Part shown: in pieces, positions 42,317-52,700 of the stretch
How the letters are laid out: each line of letters starts with the position of its first letter
Position numbering within the stretch: the first letter of the stretch is position 1
Source: Stenotrophomonas bentonitica
GTDB taxonomy: Bacteria; Pseudomonadota; Gammaproteobacteria; Xanthomonadales; Xanthomonadaceae
Assembly: GCF_013185915.1 (NCBI RefSeq)
Contig: NZ_JAAZUH010000003.1
Span: forward strand, 356,060 to 420,059
Reading direction: 5' to 3'
DNA length: 64,000 nucleotides
Translations under genes and position numbers: made by a program
The notes under the pieces: generated by a model
Seen by the model: the letters and a program-made list of their open reading frames with translations, nothing else
Database searches by the model: none
Told to the model about the DNA's origin: nothing

Positions 42317-43515
42317 GGCGTCACTCCAGACACGTCATCTTCATCGGCCACGTCGGCGGGCGCTCGCAGGCGCGCGAGCAGCGTGACCAGCACGAACAGC
42401 AGCGCCACGGCGCCACCGCTGTGCGCCACCGCCACTTCCAGCGGCACGGCCAGCTTGACGTTGAGGATGCCCAGGGTGATCTGCAGCACTACCAGCAGGC
42501 CCAGCGCGCTGGCCCAGCCGCGCATGCTCGGCAGGCGGTACAGGCGCACCGCCAGCCACAGCAGGTAGACCGCGACCACCACGGCGAACATGCGGTGCGC
42601 CATCTGGATCGCGATGCGCGAAGCGCCATCCAGCACGCCCCCTTCGTAGTCCACGCCGATGCCACGCCACAGGGTGAAGCCTTCCTTGAAGTCGTGCGGC
42701 GGCCACCACTGGCTTACGCAGCGCGGGAAGTTGTCGAGCGAGGCGCTGCCGCCGCCACAGGCCAGTGCCGCGTAGTTGGCGCTGACCCAGCCGCCGAGCG
42801 CGATCTGCAGGACCAGCACGGCCACGCCGGCGCGCAGCAGCCATTTCAGCTTCGGCGCTTCGACCAGGGTGATCGGCATGTGCGTGGCGCGCCACGCCAT
42901 CCACACCAGCAGCCCGAACATCAGCATGCCGCCGAGCAGGTGGCCCATCACCACGATCGGCTTGAGCAGCAGGGTGACCGTCCACATGCCCAGCAGCGCC
43001 TGGAAGATCACCACCGCCAGCGTAAGCAGCGCAGCGCGCGCCAGGTCGATGTTGTTCCAGCGCAAGGCGGCGATCAGCAGGATCACTTCGCCAGTAATGG
43101 CGAGGACGCTGGCCGCTACGTGCCATCCCATCATGTAGAGCGGTATGCCGGTGGCCACCAGCACGCACGCAGTGACCACCGCCGTGGTGCCCCAGTTGCG
43201 CCGACGTACCGCCAGCAGCGCCAGGGTGAGGATCTCGATGCCCAGCGCGCCGGCCAGGAAGCGGTGCACCTGCTCGCGCCAGGCCTTGTGGGTTTCCAGC
43301 GGGCGGATCTTGGCCGCTTCGTGGCCAACCACTTCCGCAGCATGCTGCGGCCAGGTCACGCGGCCATAGCAGGTCGGCCAGTCCGGGCAGCTCAGGCCGG
43401 CATCGGACAGGCGCACGAACGAACCGAACATGATCGTGCTGGCCGTCATGATCAGGGCGAACCACGCCAGACGGTGGAAATTGCGATGCAGCGCCGGGCG
43501 CGCGGTGGGGTTCAT
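42313..43515 (-). CDS. ctaA: heme A synthase (COX15/CtaA family)
   Basis: 400 residues, eight predicted helices. Haem-ligand histidines lie in [33 protein letters not shown] and EVAVAHSGG. The periplasmic loop carries [11 protein letters not shown], the Cys pair region typical of this family. It converts haem O to haem A in the inner membrane. ATG 43515 is chosen over a TTG three bases upstream. It is coupled to ctaB and lies 11 bases after the SCO-like gene. Confidence 0.95.
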   Translation of the reverse strand: MNPTARPALHRNFHRLAWFALIMTASTIMFGSFVRLSDAGLSCPDWPTCYGRVTWPQHAAEVVGHEAAKIRPLETHKAWREQVHRFLAGALGIEILTLALLAVRRRNWGTTAVVTACVLVATGIPLYMMGWHVAASVLAITGEVILLIAALRWNNIDLARAALLTLAVVIFQALLGMWTVTLLLKPIVVMGHLLGGMLMFGLLVWMAWRATHMPITLVEAPKLKWLLRAGVAVLVLQIALGGWVSANYAALACGGGSASLDNFPRCVSQWWPPHDFKEGFTLWRGIGVDYEGGVLDGASRIAIQMAHRMFAVVVAVYLLWLAVRLYRLPSMRGWASALGLLVVLQITLGILNVKLAVPLEVAVAHSGGAVALLFVLVTLLARLRAPADVADEDDVSGVTP

Positions 43516-43525
43516 CAAACGGAAC

Positions 43526-44101
43526 TCACTTCAGTTTCAACAGCGTGGCCAGGTCCTTGCGTAGACCGGCCAGTTCGAATCCCGGCGCGTACCGCATGAT
43601 CACGAACCCGTTCGGGTCGATCACATACACAGGGGTGCCGGCGGCGTCATCCACGGCGGGCAAGGCGGCACGCAGGGGCGGCTGGGGCGCCAGCACGCGC
43701 AGGGCGGGCAGGCCCTGGACCTCGGCCGGCGGCGTACCCAGCCACAGGATCTCGACATTATCGGCCCTATGGCCGAACAGCTGCCACACCTTGCCCAATC
43801 CCTGCGACAAAGTGACGCACTCGGCTGCACAGCCCGGTGCGGGCGCGACCAGGATGCGCCACACGTGCGCGTCGGGGTTCCACGGGTAGGGTTCGCCGTT
43901 GGCGAGGGTCGGCGGCAGCGCGCGTGCGTCCACCGGCGGCTGCAGCATCTGGCCGGTGTTGCGGTGGTCGGCCGGCTGCCAGCCAGAGAAGCGCAGCACG
44001 CCGGCCAGCGCCATCGCGCCGAAGAACAGGCCGAACAGCGCGACCAGGGTCCAGCGACCACGGTTGCGGGCCTTGAGCTGTTCCGGGGTGATGGCATTCA
44101 T
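43526..44101 (-). CDS. SCO-like membrane-anchored thioredoxin-fold protein
   Basis: 191 residues with one N-terminal transmembrane helix (about 17-36). A thioredoxin-like domain follows, with CAAEC (Cys91, Cys95), a CxxxC copper-binding layout as in SCO1/SenC. The C-terminal part TPVYVIDPNGFVIMRYAPGF matches the SCO core ending. The His of the usual SCO metal site is not evident, so it may be a redox variant. It lies between the SURF1 and ctaA genes, so a role in CuA-site assembly of subunit II is likely. Annotated 'hypothetical' equivalents sit here in related genomes; that is recollection. Confidence 0.75.
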   Translation of the reverse strand: MNAITPEQLKARNRGRWTLVALFGLFFGAMALAGVLRFSGWQPADHRNTGQMLQPPVDARALPPTLANGEPYPWNPDAHVWRILVAPAPGCAAECVTLSQGLGKVWQLFGHRADNVEILWLGTPPAEVQGLPALRVLAPQPPLRAALPAVDDAAGTPVYVIDPNGFVIMRYAPGFELAGLRKDLATLLKLK

Positions 44102-44143
44102 GGGCGGGATTTTCTCATGTAAGCGGCGGGTGTGCGGAAAAGC

Positions 44144-44166
44144 GGCCGGGCAGAGCCCGGCGCTAC
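44144..44166 (-). repeat. SMAG-like REP overlapping a stop codon
   Basis: Hairpin GCCGGGC-AGA-GCCCGGC followed by GCTAC (GTAGC on the minus strand). The TAG of the GTAG tetranucleotide (44163-44165) is the SURF1 stop codon. Confidence 0.75.
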
Positions 44167-44894
44167 GGCGGGGACGGTGTGCAGGGACGTCGGCGGCGCC
44201 ATTCGAGCACCAGCGCCACGACCAGCACGGTCAGGGCCAGGCCGAACCACTGCACGGCGTAGCCGAGGTGGCGGCTGGGCGGCAGGGTGTTGGGCAGCAG
44301 TTCGAGGTCGCGGGCGTAGCCGCCGGGCAGCGCCGGATCCAGGCGCAGCACGGCGCTGCGCAGGCTGGCGGGCGGCAGGCCCAGCGCGGCAGCTACATCC
44401 GCAGGCGGCATGCGGTTGGCCAGCCACACGGCGGGCTGCGAGGCCGGGGTCAGCGCCGGGCCCAGTGCAAGCCCGGTGGCCGGGGGCGGAGCGAGCAGGC
44501 CGGCGATGCGGACTTCGCCTTCGCGCGGAACCACGGTCGGCAGTTGGCGGTTGGGCGGCATCGGCAGCCAGCCCAGGTCGACCAGCACGACTGCGCCGCC
44601 GTCGCTGCGGAACGGCTGGTAGAGCTTGATGCCGGCGCGCCCGGCGCGGGTCTGGTTGTCCAGCAGCACGGTACCCGGCAGGAAACGCCCGTGGTCGTCG
44701 ACCCAGCGCAGCTGCGGCGGTGCGGCCTGGGCGTCGGCCAGGCTCAGGGTCTGCGCGCGGGCCGGCACCTGCTGGTCCAGCAGGGCCTGCTTTTCATGCA
44801 TGCGGTGCAGCTGCCAAAGGCCCAGCTGGGAGAAACCGATGATGACCAGCACGGCGGCCACCCAGCCGATCAGGCGTGTGTGCTTGCGCATCAT
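44163..44894 (-). CDS. SURF1-family cytochrome oxidase assembly protein
   Basis: 243 residues with two transmembrane helices at the ends (about 8-26 and 210-230) and a periplasmic domain. Signatures are LGLWQLHRMHEK, GRFLPGTVLLDNQTRAGRAGIKLYQPF, VLVDLGWLP and LGYAVQWFGLALT. SURF1 helps insert haem A into subunit I. The ATG at 44894 and another three bases downstream are both usable. The stop codon lies in a REP hairpin. It is on the minus strand, opposite the small twin-helix gene on its right. Confidence 0.9.
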   Translation of the reverse strand: MMRKHTRLIGWVAAVLVIIGFSQLGLWQLHRMHEKQALLDQQVPARAQTLSLADAQAAPPQLRWVDDHGRFLPGTVLLDNQTRAGRAGIKLYQPFRSDGGAVVLVDLGWLPMPPNRQLPTVVPREGEVRIAGLLAPPPATGLALGPALTPASQPAVWLANRMPPADVAAALGLPPASLRSAVLRLDPALPGGYARDLELLPNTLPPSRHLGYAVQWFGLALTVLVVALVLEWRRRRPCTPSPP

Positions 44895-44951
44895 GACAAC
44901 GCCGTCGAAACGCGGTCAGATAGGCGTACCCGCCCTGCCCTTGAGCCGCGC

Positions 44952-45170
44952 ATGAATGATTCGTTGAAGACCCTGCTGGTAATCGCGTTTCTGATCGTCA
45001 TCGTCTGGAATCTGGGCGCCGGTCTGTACTACCTGCTGGTCGACCGCGGCCAGACCAAGCGCACCGTCAATGCGCTCACCCGGCGCATCGCGGTGTCGGT
45101 GGCGCTGATTGCACTGGTGGCGATCGGCATCTACACCGGCTGGATCAAACCCCACGGCATCGGTGGTTGA
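44952..45170 (+). CDS. DUF2909-type twin-transmembrane small protein
   Basis: 72 residues with two hydrophobic helices (about 7-27 and 46-64): LLVIAFLIVIVWNLGAGLYYLLVD and SVALIALVAIGIYTGWI. This is the DUF2909 signature, commonly located between the oxidase subunit III and SURF1 genes in gammaproteobacteria. It is the only plus-strand gene in the cluster. The function is unknown; placement suggests an oxidase accessory protein. Confidence 0.85.
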   Translation: MNDSLKTLLVIAFLIVIVWNLGAGLYYLLVDRGQTKRTVNALTRRIAVSVALIALVAIGIYTGWIKPHGIGG

Positions 45171-45179
45171 GCCCCGGCG

Positions 45180-46058
45180 CTACAGCACGTAGACGAACAG
45201 GAACAGCATCAGCCACACCACGTCGACGAAGTGCCAGTACCACGCGGCGGCTTCGAAGCCGAAGTGGTTGTCGCGGGTGAAATGGCCCTTGGCCGCGCGC
45301 AGCCACATCACGATCAGCATGATGGTGCCCAGCAGCACGTGCGCGCCGTGGAAGCCGGTGAGCATGAAGAAGGTGGAGCCGTAGATGCCCGAACCCAGCG
45401 TGAGGTTCAGTTCCTTGTAGGCGTGGATGTATTCCTCAGCCTGCAGGGTGAGGAAGAACGCGCCGAGCAGCACGGTGATGCCCAGCCACACCAGCAACTG
45501 GCGGCGGTGGCCGGCCTTCAATGCATGGTGGGCGATGGTCAGGGTGACGCCGGAGGTCAGCAGGATCAGCGTGTTGATCAGCGGCAGGCCCCAGGCCGGA
45601 ATGGTCTGGAAGTGGCCGCCGATGCTGCCCGGGCCGTTGGTCGGCCAGGCGGCGGAATAGCCGTCCCAGAGCAGTTCGTTGGTCATCACCCCGTCGCCCT
45701 CGCCGCCCAGCCACGGCAGGCCCAGGTTGCGGGTGTAGAACAGCGCGCCGAAGAAGGCACCGAAGAACATCACTTCGGAGAAGATGAACCACACCATGCC
45801 CATCCGGAACGAGCCGTCGACCTGGTGGTTGTAATGGCCGGCCTGCGATTCGCGCACCACGTCGCTGAACCACCAGAACAGGGTCAGCACCAGCATCGCG
45901 ATGCCGGCGTAGAAGGTCCACTTGCCCCAGCCGGCGTCATTGAGCCAGCTGGCCACGCCGACCATGGTCACCATCATCGCGATGGAACCGATGAAGGGCC
46001 ACTTGCTGTGCGTGGGGACGAAATACACGTTGGCGTCGGGACTATGCTGGGCGGCCAT
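45180..46058 (-). CDS. ctaE: cytochrome c oxidase subunit III
   Basis: 292 residues with seven transmembrane helices. Conserved segments are FIFSEVMFFGAFFGALFYTRN, GHFQTIPAWGLPLINTLILLTSGVTLTIAHHAL, LQAEEYIHAY, MLTGFHGAHVLLGTIML and YWHFVDVVWLMLFLFVYVL. It stabilises the aa3 oxidase core and proton uptake. ATG 46058 is the family start. The stop (TAG at 45180-45182) lies in a GTAGC sequence that resembles half a REP, next to the stop of the opposite-strand DUF2909 gene. Confidence 0.95.
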   Translation of the reverse strand: MAAQHSPDANVYFVPTHSKWPFIGSIAMMVTMVGVASWLNDAGWGKWTFYAGIAMLVLTLFWWFSDVVRESQAGHYNHQVDGSFRMGMVWFIFSEVMFFGAFFGALFYTRNLGLPWLGGEGDGVMTNELLWDGYSAAWPTNGPGSIGGHFQTIPAWGLPLINTLILLTSGVTLTIAHHALKAGHRRQLLVWLGITVLLGAFFLTLQAEEYIHAYKELNLTLGSGIYGSTFFMLTGFHGAHVLLGTIMLIVMWLRAAKGHFTRDNHFGFEAAAWYWHFVDVVWLMLFLFVYVL

Positions 46059-46078
46059 ATGCGGTATCCGGGTACGTA

Positions 46079-46669
46079 TCAGGGTGCCGAGCGCGCGGTG
46101 GCCGGCGGGGTCGCCGTGGCCAGCTGCGACGACAGCGCGTCGTTCTTGTAGAACGTGTACGACAGGGTGATGGTCTTGATGTTGGCCGGCAGGTCCGGGT
46201 CGACGATGAAACGCACCGGCATGTCGCGTTTCTCGCCGGCCACCAGGGTCTGCGCGGTGAAGCAGAAGCATTCTGTCTTGCTGAAGTAGCCCGAGGCCTT
46301 GGCCGGGGCCACCGACGGCACCGCGCTGCCCACCAGTGCGTGGTCGCTGTCGTTGCGGGCGTAGTACAGCGCTTCGTTGAGCTCGCCGGGCACCACGTCC
46401 ATGCTCAGCTGCTCGGGGTGGAACGCCCAGGGCAGCTTCGAATTGACGCCGCCGTCGAACTCCACCCGCACGGTGCGCTTTGCCGCCGCCGGCCCACCCG
46501 CCGCCTGCGCGCCGGGTCCGCGTTCCAGGCGCACGCCGAACACCTTTTCGCAGGCGATGCGGTACAGCGGCACCAGCGAGAAGGTCAGCACGAACACCGC
46601 CACCGCCACCCCGATCAGGCGCGGCAGCCCGGCGCTCGGCGCGGGCGTGGCGGGGCGCGGGTCGTTCAT
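46079..46669 (-). CDS. ctaG: cytochrome c oxidase assembly protein CtaG (Cox11)
   Basis: 196 residues with one transmembrane helix (about 19-39) and a periplasmic immunoglobulin-like domain. The copper-binding CFCF motif appears in [30 protein letters not shown] and SYTFYKNDA are family-typical. It delivers copper to the CuB site of subunit I. Its start overlaps the stop of the 42-residue gene by four bases (ATGA). Confidence 0.95.
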   Translation of the reverse strand: MNDPRPATPAPSAGLPRLIGVAVAVFVLTFSLVPLYRIACEKVFGVRLERGPGAQAAGGPAAAKRTVRVEFDGGVNSKLPWAFHPEQLSMDVVPGELNEALYYARNDSDHALVGSAVPSVAPAKASGYFSKTECFCFTAQTLVAGEKRDMPVRFIVDPDLPANIKTITLSYTFYKNDALSSQLATATPPATARSAP

Positions 46670-46794
46670 CGGCCGAGCACCCCGGTCAGGATGAAGCCGA
46701 CATACACGGCGATGGCCACCGCGCCCACCCACAGCGCGGTGCGCCGCGCACGTTGGCGGCGAACGGCCAGATCCTGTTGTTGCGCATCATGCAT
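46666..46794 (-). CDS. 42-residue oxidase-cluster membrane protein
   Basis: A tiny gene from ATG 46794: [22 protein letters not shown] followed by one transmembrane helix ([18 protein letters not shown]). It lies between ctaD (9 bases upstream) and ctaG (ATGA overlap). The position, strand and single-helix design match the small cytochrome-oxidase assembly proteins often missed by annotation. The N-terminus is cytoplasmic and basic. Confidence 0.75.
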   Translation of the reverse strand: MHDAQQQDLAVRRQRARRTALWVGAVAIAVYVGFILTGVLGR

Positions 46795-46802
46795 GGCGCA
46801 CC

Positions 46803-48413
46803 TCAGTGAGTGATGTCGTCGTGGGCCAGGTCGCCCGGACGGATGACCGGCGGCACGGTGAAGGTATGCGCCGGAGCCGGTGAAGGAATGGTCCACTCCA
46901 GCCCGCGCGCGCCTTCCCAGGAGCGGTCGGCGGCCTTTTCACCGTTGCGCAGCGAGGCGATCAGGATCGCGGCCATCATGAACGGGGTGACGAACATGCC
47001 GAACGCACCGATCGAGCTGATCAGGTTCCAGTCGGCGAACGCCACGCTGTAATCGGGAATACGGCGCGGCATGCCGGCCAGGCCGAGGAAGTGCTGCGGG
47101 AAAAACAGCAGGTTCACGAAGATGATCGACCACCAGAAATGGACCTTGGCCCAGAACTCGCTGTACATGCGCCCGGTCCACTTCGGCCACCAGTAGTACA
47201 CCGCGCCGATCAGCGCGAATACCGCACCGGTGACCAGCACGTAGTGGAAGTGCGCCACCACGAAGTAGGTGTCGTGGTACTGGAAGTCGGCCACCACGAT
47301 GGCCAGCATCAGGCCGGAGAAGCCGCCGATGGTGAACAGGATGACGAACGCCACCGCCCACAGCATCGGGGCTTCGAAGGTGAGCGAGCCGCGCCACATG
47401 GTGCTCACCCAGTTGAACACCTTCACCCCGGTCGGGATGGAGATCAGCATGGTGGCGAACATGAAGTAGATTTCGCCGCCCAGGGGCATGCCCACGGTGA
47501 ACATGTGGTGGGCCCAGACGATGAACGACAGGAACGCGATCGCGGCGATCGCGTAGACCATGGCCTGGTAACCGAACAGCGGCTTGCGGCTGAAGGTGGG
47601 GATGATTTCACTGACCACGCCGAACGCCGGCAGGATCATGATGTACACCTCCGGGTGGCCGAAGAACCAGAAGATGTGCTGGAACATCACCGGGTCGCCA
47701 CCACCGGCGGCATTGAAGAAGCTGGTGCCGAAGAACTTGTCGGTGAGCAGCATGGTCACCGCACCGGCCAGCACCGGCATCACCGCGATCAGCAGGAACG
47801 CGGTGATCAGCCAGGACCAGCAGAAGATCGGCATCTTCAGCAGGTCGATGCCGGGCGCGCGCATGTTGAGCACGGTGGCGATGATGTTGATCGCGCCCAT
47901 GATCGAGCTGATGCCGGCCACGTGGATGGCGAACACGGTGAAGGCCACGTTGTAGCCGCCCTGCAGCGACAGCGGCGGGTACAGGGTCCAGCCACCGGCC
48001 GGCGCACCACCGGGCAGCAGGAAGGTGAGCAGCAGCAGGCTGAAGGCCACCGGCAGCAGCCAGAACGACCAGTTGTTCATGCGCGGCAGCGCCATGTCCG
48101 GCGCGCCGACCTGCAGCGGGATCATCCAGTTGGCCAGGCCGACGAAGGCCGGCATGACGCCACCGAAGATCATCACCAGCGCATGCACGGTGGTGAGCTG
48201 GTTGAAGGTTTCCGGCTTCACGAACTGCAGGCCGGGCTGCATCAGCTCGGCGCGGATGATCACGCTCATCGCCGCGCCGATGATGAACATGATGAAGCTG
48301 AAGAGCAGGTACAGCGTGCCGATGTCCTTGTGGTTGGTCGAGAAGAACCAACGCTCGAAGAACGACTGCTGATGTCCGTGATGCCCGTCGTGATCAACTG
48401 CGGTATGCGCCAT
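46803..48413 (-). CDS. ctaD: cytochrome c oxidase subunit I
   Basis: 536 residues with twelve transmembrane helices. Haem a/a3 and CuB ligand regions are TTVHALVMIFGG (His), WFFGHPEVYIMILPAFG, WAHHMFTVGM (paired His) and YFVVAHFHYVL (His). It is the catalytic subunit of the aa3-type terminal oxidase, reducing O2 and pumping protons in the inner membrane. It sits between coxB and the 42-residue gene on the minus strand. Confidence 0.97.
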   Translation of the reverse strand: MAHTAVDHDGHHGHQQSFFERWFFSTNHKDIGTLYLLFSFIMFIIGAAMSVIIRAELMQPGLQFVKPETFNQLTTVHALVMIFGGVMPAFVGLANWMIPLQVGAPDMALPRMNNWSFWLLPVAFSLLLLTFLLPGGAPAGGWTLYPPLSLQGGYNVAFTVFAIHVAGISSIMGAINIIATVLNMRAPGIDLLKMPIFCWSWLITAFLLIAVMPVLAGAVTMLLTDKFFGTSFFNAAGGGDPVMFQHIFWFFGHPEVYIMILPAFGVVSEIIPTFSRKPLFGYQAMVYAIAAIAFLSFIVWAHHMFTVGMPLGGEIYFMFATMLISIPTGVKVFNWVSTMWRGSLTFEAPMLWAVAFVILFTIGGFSGLMLAIVVADFQYHDTYFVVAHFHYVLVTGAVFALIGAVYYWWPKWTGRMYSEFWAKVHFWWSIIFVNLLFFPQHFLGLAGMPRRIPDYSVAFADWNLISSIGAFGMFVTPFMMAAILIASLRNGEKAADRSWEGARGLEWTIPSPAPAHTFTVPPVIRPGDLAHDDITH

Positions 48414-48480
48414 CGCAACTACACCTCATTGGTTCCGCTGGTAGCCGTGCGCGCCGTGCGGCGCGCGCGGTTCGATGATG

Positions 48481-49428
48481 TCAGGCGTTTTCCGGCGCCG
48501 CGGCCGGTGCCGCGGCCGGCGCTGCCGGTGCTTCCGGTGTTTCACCCGGGGTCGCTTCCGGGGTGGCTTCCGGCGCGGCAGGCGCCGGGGCGGGATCTGC
48601 CGCCTTCGGACGCTTTTCGGCCAGCCACTTCTGGAAGTCTTCCTTCGAGACCGCTTCGACCACGATCGGCATGAAGCCATGGTCCTTGCCGCACAACTCG
48701 GCGCACTGGCCGCGGTACACGCCGACCTGCTCGATGTTGGTCCAGGCCTCGTTGATGAAGCCGGGAATGGCGTCCTGCTTCCAACCCAGTGCGGGCACCC
48801 ACCAGGCGTGGATCACGTCGTCGGAGGTGATGACGAAGCGCACCTTGGTGTCGACCGGCAGCACCAGGCGGTTGTCCACGTCGAGCAGGTAGTGCGGGTG
48901 GCTCTCGCGATCCGGCACCTTGCCGCTCTGCCGCACGCGGTCCGACTCGCGGTCCAGGCGGCTGGTGAAGGTGACCTCTTCGCCCAGATACTCGTACTTC
49001 CACATCCACTGGTAGCCGGTGACCTTCACGGTCATTTCGGCGTCGCGGGTGTCGTAGAACTTGATCAGGTTGGCGGTGGCCGGCCAGGCCATCACCACCA
49101 GGATGATCACCGGGATGACGGTCCAGATCACCTCGGCCTTGGTGTTGTGGCTGAAGGTGGCGGCGACCGCGCCCTTGGATTTGCGGAACTTGAAGATGGC
49201 ATAGAACATCGCGCCGAACACCAGCACGCCGATGACCGTACACACCCACAGCGAGAACATGTTGGATTCCCAGGCCAACCGCGAGCTCTGGGTGACCCCC
49301 TTGCCCATGTTGAGCTGCCACGGCTTGGGGTCGGCCGATTGGGCCCACGCCAGTGCCGGCGCCATCAGCGCTGCCCCACACCCCACTGCCTTTGCGAACT
49401 GCGTGCCCCACTTTCTGCGTTGCTTCAT
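48481..49428 (-). CDS. ctaC: cytochrome c oxidase subunit II
   Basis: 315 residues. A signal peptide ends near AWAQ, followed by two transmembrane helices (about 62-82 and 100-120). The periplasmic cupredoxin domain holds the CuA site: His in DVIHAWWVPALG, then Cys242 and Cys246 in CAELCGKDHGFM. GYQWMWKYEY is the aromatic electron-entry region. The C-terminal Pro/Ala/Glu-rich tail of about 45 residues is longer than usual and low-complexity. It is the first gene of the oxidase cluster and divergent from putA. Confidence 0.96.
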   Translation of the reverse strand: MKQRRKWGTQFAKAVGCGAALMAPALAWAQSADPKPWQLNMGKGVTQSSRLAWESNMFSLWVCTVIGVLVFGAMFYAIFKFRKSKGAVAATFSHNTKAEVIWTVIPVIILVVMAWPATANLIKFYDTRDAEMTVKVTGYQWMWKYEYLGEEVTFTSRLDRESDRVRQSGKVPDRESHPHYLLDVDNRLVLPVDTKVRFVITSDDVIHAWWVPALGWKQDAIPGFINEAWTNIEQVGVYRGQCAELCGKDHGFMPIVVEAVSKEDFQKWLAEKRPKAADPAPAPAAPEATPEATPGETPEAPAAPAAAPAAAPENA

Positions 49429-49738
49429 TGCCTAGACCCTTAGCGTCGTCGGTTGCAGCCATCGCTGGCCACGAGCAAGCCTACTTTTCGGTCGCAGACG
49501 CACCCGAGGGGGTGAGCACGCAGTGCGACTGCCAGCTGTACGCTGAACGTCCCGATGGTAGCCCTGCTGTCGCGCGAGCCGCAAGGGTCCATTCACAATT
49601 TCGGAGATGGTGCAATACAGCATAAGCCTCGGCGGCCGATTTGACGAAAATGGCACACTTTTGAACGGTCCCATGGGATCCGCCGAATCCCGCTGTATGA
49701 AAGGCTATGCGGCGGATCGACAGCGCACCCCGAATTGC

Positions 49739-49765
49739 TTGCCAGGGCAAAAAAACGATTAAAAT
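49739..49765 (+). promoter_or_regulatory. weak sigma-70-like promoter for putA
   Basis: TTGCCA (49739-49744), a 15-base spacer and TAAAAT (49760-49765), about 28 bases upstream of the putA ATG. The spacing is short, so this is tentative. The 364-base gap between coxB and putA shows no gene and no other clear feature. Confidence 0.35.
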
Positions 49766-49792
49766 GGTCAAGTTCTCCACGAGCCAACCGGC

Positions 49793-52700
49793 ATGACCGC
49801 ATCTTCCGCGCTTCCCCCTGCCCCGGCCTCGTCCGGCGCCTCCCGCCCGCCGCTGCTGTCGCCCGAGCTGCCGGCCGTTCCCAACGCGTTCCGCCAGGCC
49901 ATCACCGATGCCTGGATGAAGGACGAGGCCAGCCACGTGCGCGAGCTGCTGGCGCAGGCGCGCCTGCCGGCCGACGAACAGGCCACCGTGCAGGCCACCG
50001 CCGCCGACCTGGTGGCCCGCGTGCGCGTGCGCGCCAAGGACCAGGGCGCGATCGAAGCCTTCATGCGCCAGTACGACCTGGGCAGCGAGGAAGGCGTGCT
50101 GCTGATGTGCGTGGCCGAAGCCCTGCTGCGCATTCCCGACCAGGACACCGCCGACAAGCTGATCCGCGACAAGCTCGGCGAAGCGGACTGGAAGAAGCAC
50201 CTGGGCGGCAGCGACTCGGTGCTGGTCAACGCCTCCACCTGGGGCCTGATGCTTACCGGCCACATCGTGCAGATCAACGACTCCACCCGCGCCGACGTGC
50301 CGGGCGCGTTCGCGCGCCTGATGGGCCGCGTGGGTGAGCCGGTGATCCGCCTGGCCGTGCGCCAGGCGATGAAGATCATGGGCCACCAGTTCGTCATGGG
50401 TCGCACCATCGACGAAGCGCTGTCGCGCTCGCACAAGGGCGACAACGCCAGCTACCGCTATTCGTTCGACATGCTCGGCGAAGGCGCGCTGACCATGAAG
50501 GACGCCAAGCGTTACCTGGAAGACTACCGTCGCGCGATCCACTCCATCGGTGGCGACCACAAGGCCCGTGGCGGCCGTCCGGACGGCGACGTCAATTCGG
50601 CGCCGGGCATCTCGATCAAACTGTCGGCGCTGTACCCGCGCTACGAGCACGCCAAGCGTGCGCGCGTGATGGCCGACCTGGTGCCGGGCGTGCTGGAACT
50701 GGCCCAGCTGGCCAAGTCCTATGGCATCGGCTGCACGGTCGACGCCGAGGAAACCGACCGCCTGGAACTGTCGCTGGACATCATCGAAGCAGTGGTGAGC
50801 GACGCGTCGCTGGCCGGTTGGGAAGGCTTCGGCGTGGTGGTGCAGGCGTACCAGAAGCGCACCCCGTACACGATCGATTACCTGGCCGACCTGGCCCGCC
50901 GCATCGGCCGCCGCCTGCAGGTGCGCCTGGTCAAGGGCGCGTACTGGGACGCGGAGATCAAGCGCGCGCAGATCGACGGCCTGCCGGCCTACCCGGTGTT
51001 CACACGCAAGCAGAACACCGACGTGTCCTACCTGGCCTGCGCCAAGCGCCTGTTCACCCATGCCGACGCGATCTACCCGATGTTCGCCACCCACAACGCG
51101 CACACCATCGCGGCGGTGAAGGCGATCGCCAAGGGCGGCCAGTACGAGCACCAGAAGCTGCACGGCATGGGCGATGATCTGTATGCCGAAGTGGTGCCGG
51201 CCAACCGCCTCAACGTGCCGTGCCGCGTGTACGCGCCGGTGGGTTCGCATGAAGACCTGCTGCCGTACCTGGTGCGCCGCCTGCTCGAAAACGGCGCCAA
51301 CTCCAGCTTCGTCAACCGCATCACCGACGAAGACGTGGCCATCGACGACCTGATCCGCGACCCGGTCGAGGCCGTTGCCTCGTTCGACTCGATTCCGCAC
51401 CCCAAGATCCCGCTGCCGGTTGACCTGCTGCGCAGCCAGAACCACGACAGGAAGAACTCCATGGGCATCAACCTTGCCAACGACAACGATCTGCGCGCCC
51501 TGGCCGAGCAGCTCAACGCGGCCATCAAGCCGTGGCAGGCCGCCCCGCTGGTGCCGGGCGCACAGCCGACCGGCGCGCTGCTCAACGTGATCAACCCGGC
51601 CGACAACCGCCAGGTGGTGGGCCAGTGGCAGCCGGCCGACAGCGCCACCGTCGAAAAGGCGCTGGTCAATGCCGTGGCGGCACAGCCGCAGTGGAACCGC
51701 ACCCCGGCCGCCAGCCGCGCCGCGATCCTGGAGCACGCCGCCGACCAGCTCGAAGCACGCATGCCGGAGTTCATGGCGCTGTGCGTGAAGGAAGCCGGCA
51801 AGAGCCTGCCCGACGGCATCGCCGAAGTGCGCGAAGCGGTCGACTTCCTGCGCTACTACGCCAAGCAGGCGCGCGAGCAGTTCGGCCACGCCGAAAAGCT
51901 GCCGAGCCCGACCGGTGAGTCCAACGAACTGCAGCTGCACGGCCGTGGCGTGTTCGTCTGCATCAGCCCGTGGAACTTCCCGCTGGCGATCTTCCTGGGC
52001 CAGGTGGCCGCTGCACTGGCCGCCGGCAACAGCGTGATCGCCAAGCCGGCCGAGCAGACCAACCTGATCGGCTACTACGCGGTGAAGCTGCTGCTGGACG
52101 CCGGCGTACCCGAAGGCGTGGTGCAGTTCCTGCCGGGCGACGGCGCCACCGTCGGTGCCGCGCTCACCGCCGACCCGCGCGTGGCCGGCGTGGCCTTCAC
52201 CGGTTCGACCGACACCGCGCGTGCGATCAACCGAGCGATGGCCGCGCGTGATGCCGCCATCGGCGTGCTGATCGCCGAAACCGGCGGCCAGAACGCCTTC
52301 ATCGCCGACTCCTCGGCGCTGCCGGAACAGCTGGTCAAGGACGCCATCGGCTCGGCCTTCACCTCGGCAGGCCAGCGCTGCTCGGCCGCGCGCGTGCTGT
52401 TCGTGCAGGACGACATCGCCGACAAGGTGATGACCATGCTGGCCGGTGCGATGGCCGAACTGAAGATCGGCGACCCGGGCCTGCTGTCCACCGACGTCGG
52501 CCCGGTGATCGATGCCGACGCGCTGCAGATCCTGCGCGAACATGCGCTGCGCATGGAGAAGGAAGCGCGCCTGATCGCCGCCGCCGAGCTCAGCGAAGCG
52601 GCCGCGCACGGCACCTTCTTCGCGCCGCGTGCGTACGAACTGAAGAACCTGGACCAGCTGCACAAGGAGATCTTCGGGCCGGTGCTGCACGTGATCCGCT

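Noticed and set aside
44132..44629. Arg/Pro/Ala-rich plus-strand frame opposite SURF1
   Set aside because: Shadow frame with no family resemblance and no ribosome-binding site.
45166..45184. A further complete SMAG hairpin at the ctaE stop codon
   Set aside because: Only one arm (GTAGCGCCGGGGCTC) is present; the opposite arm is missing, so it may be chance.
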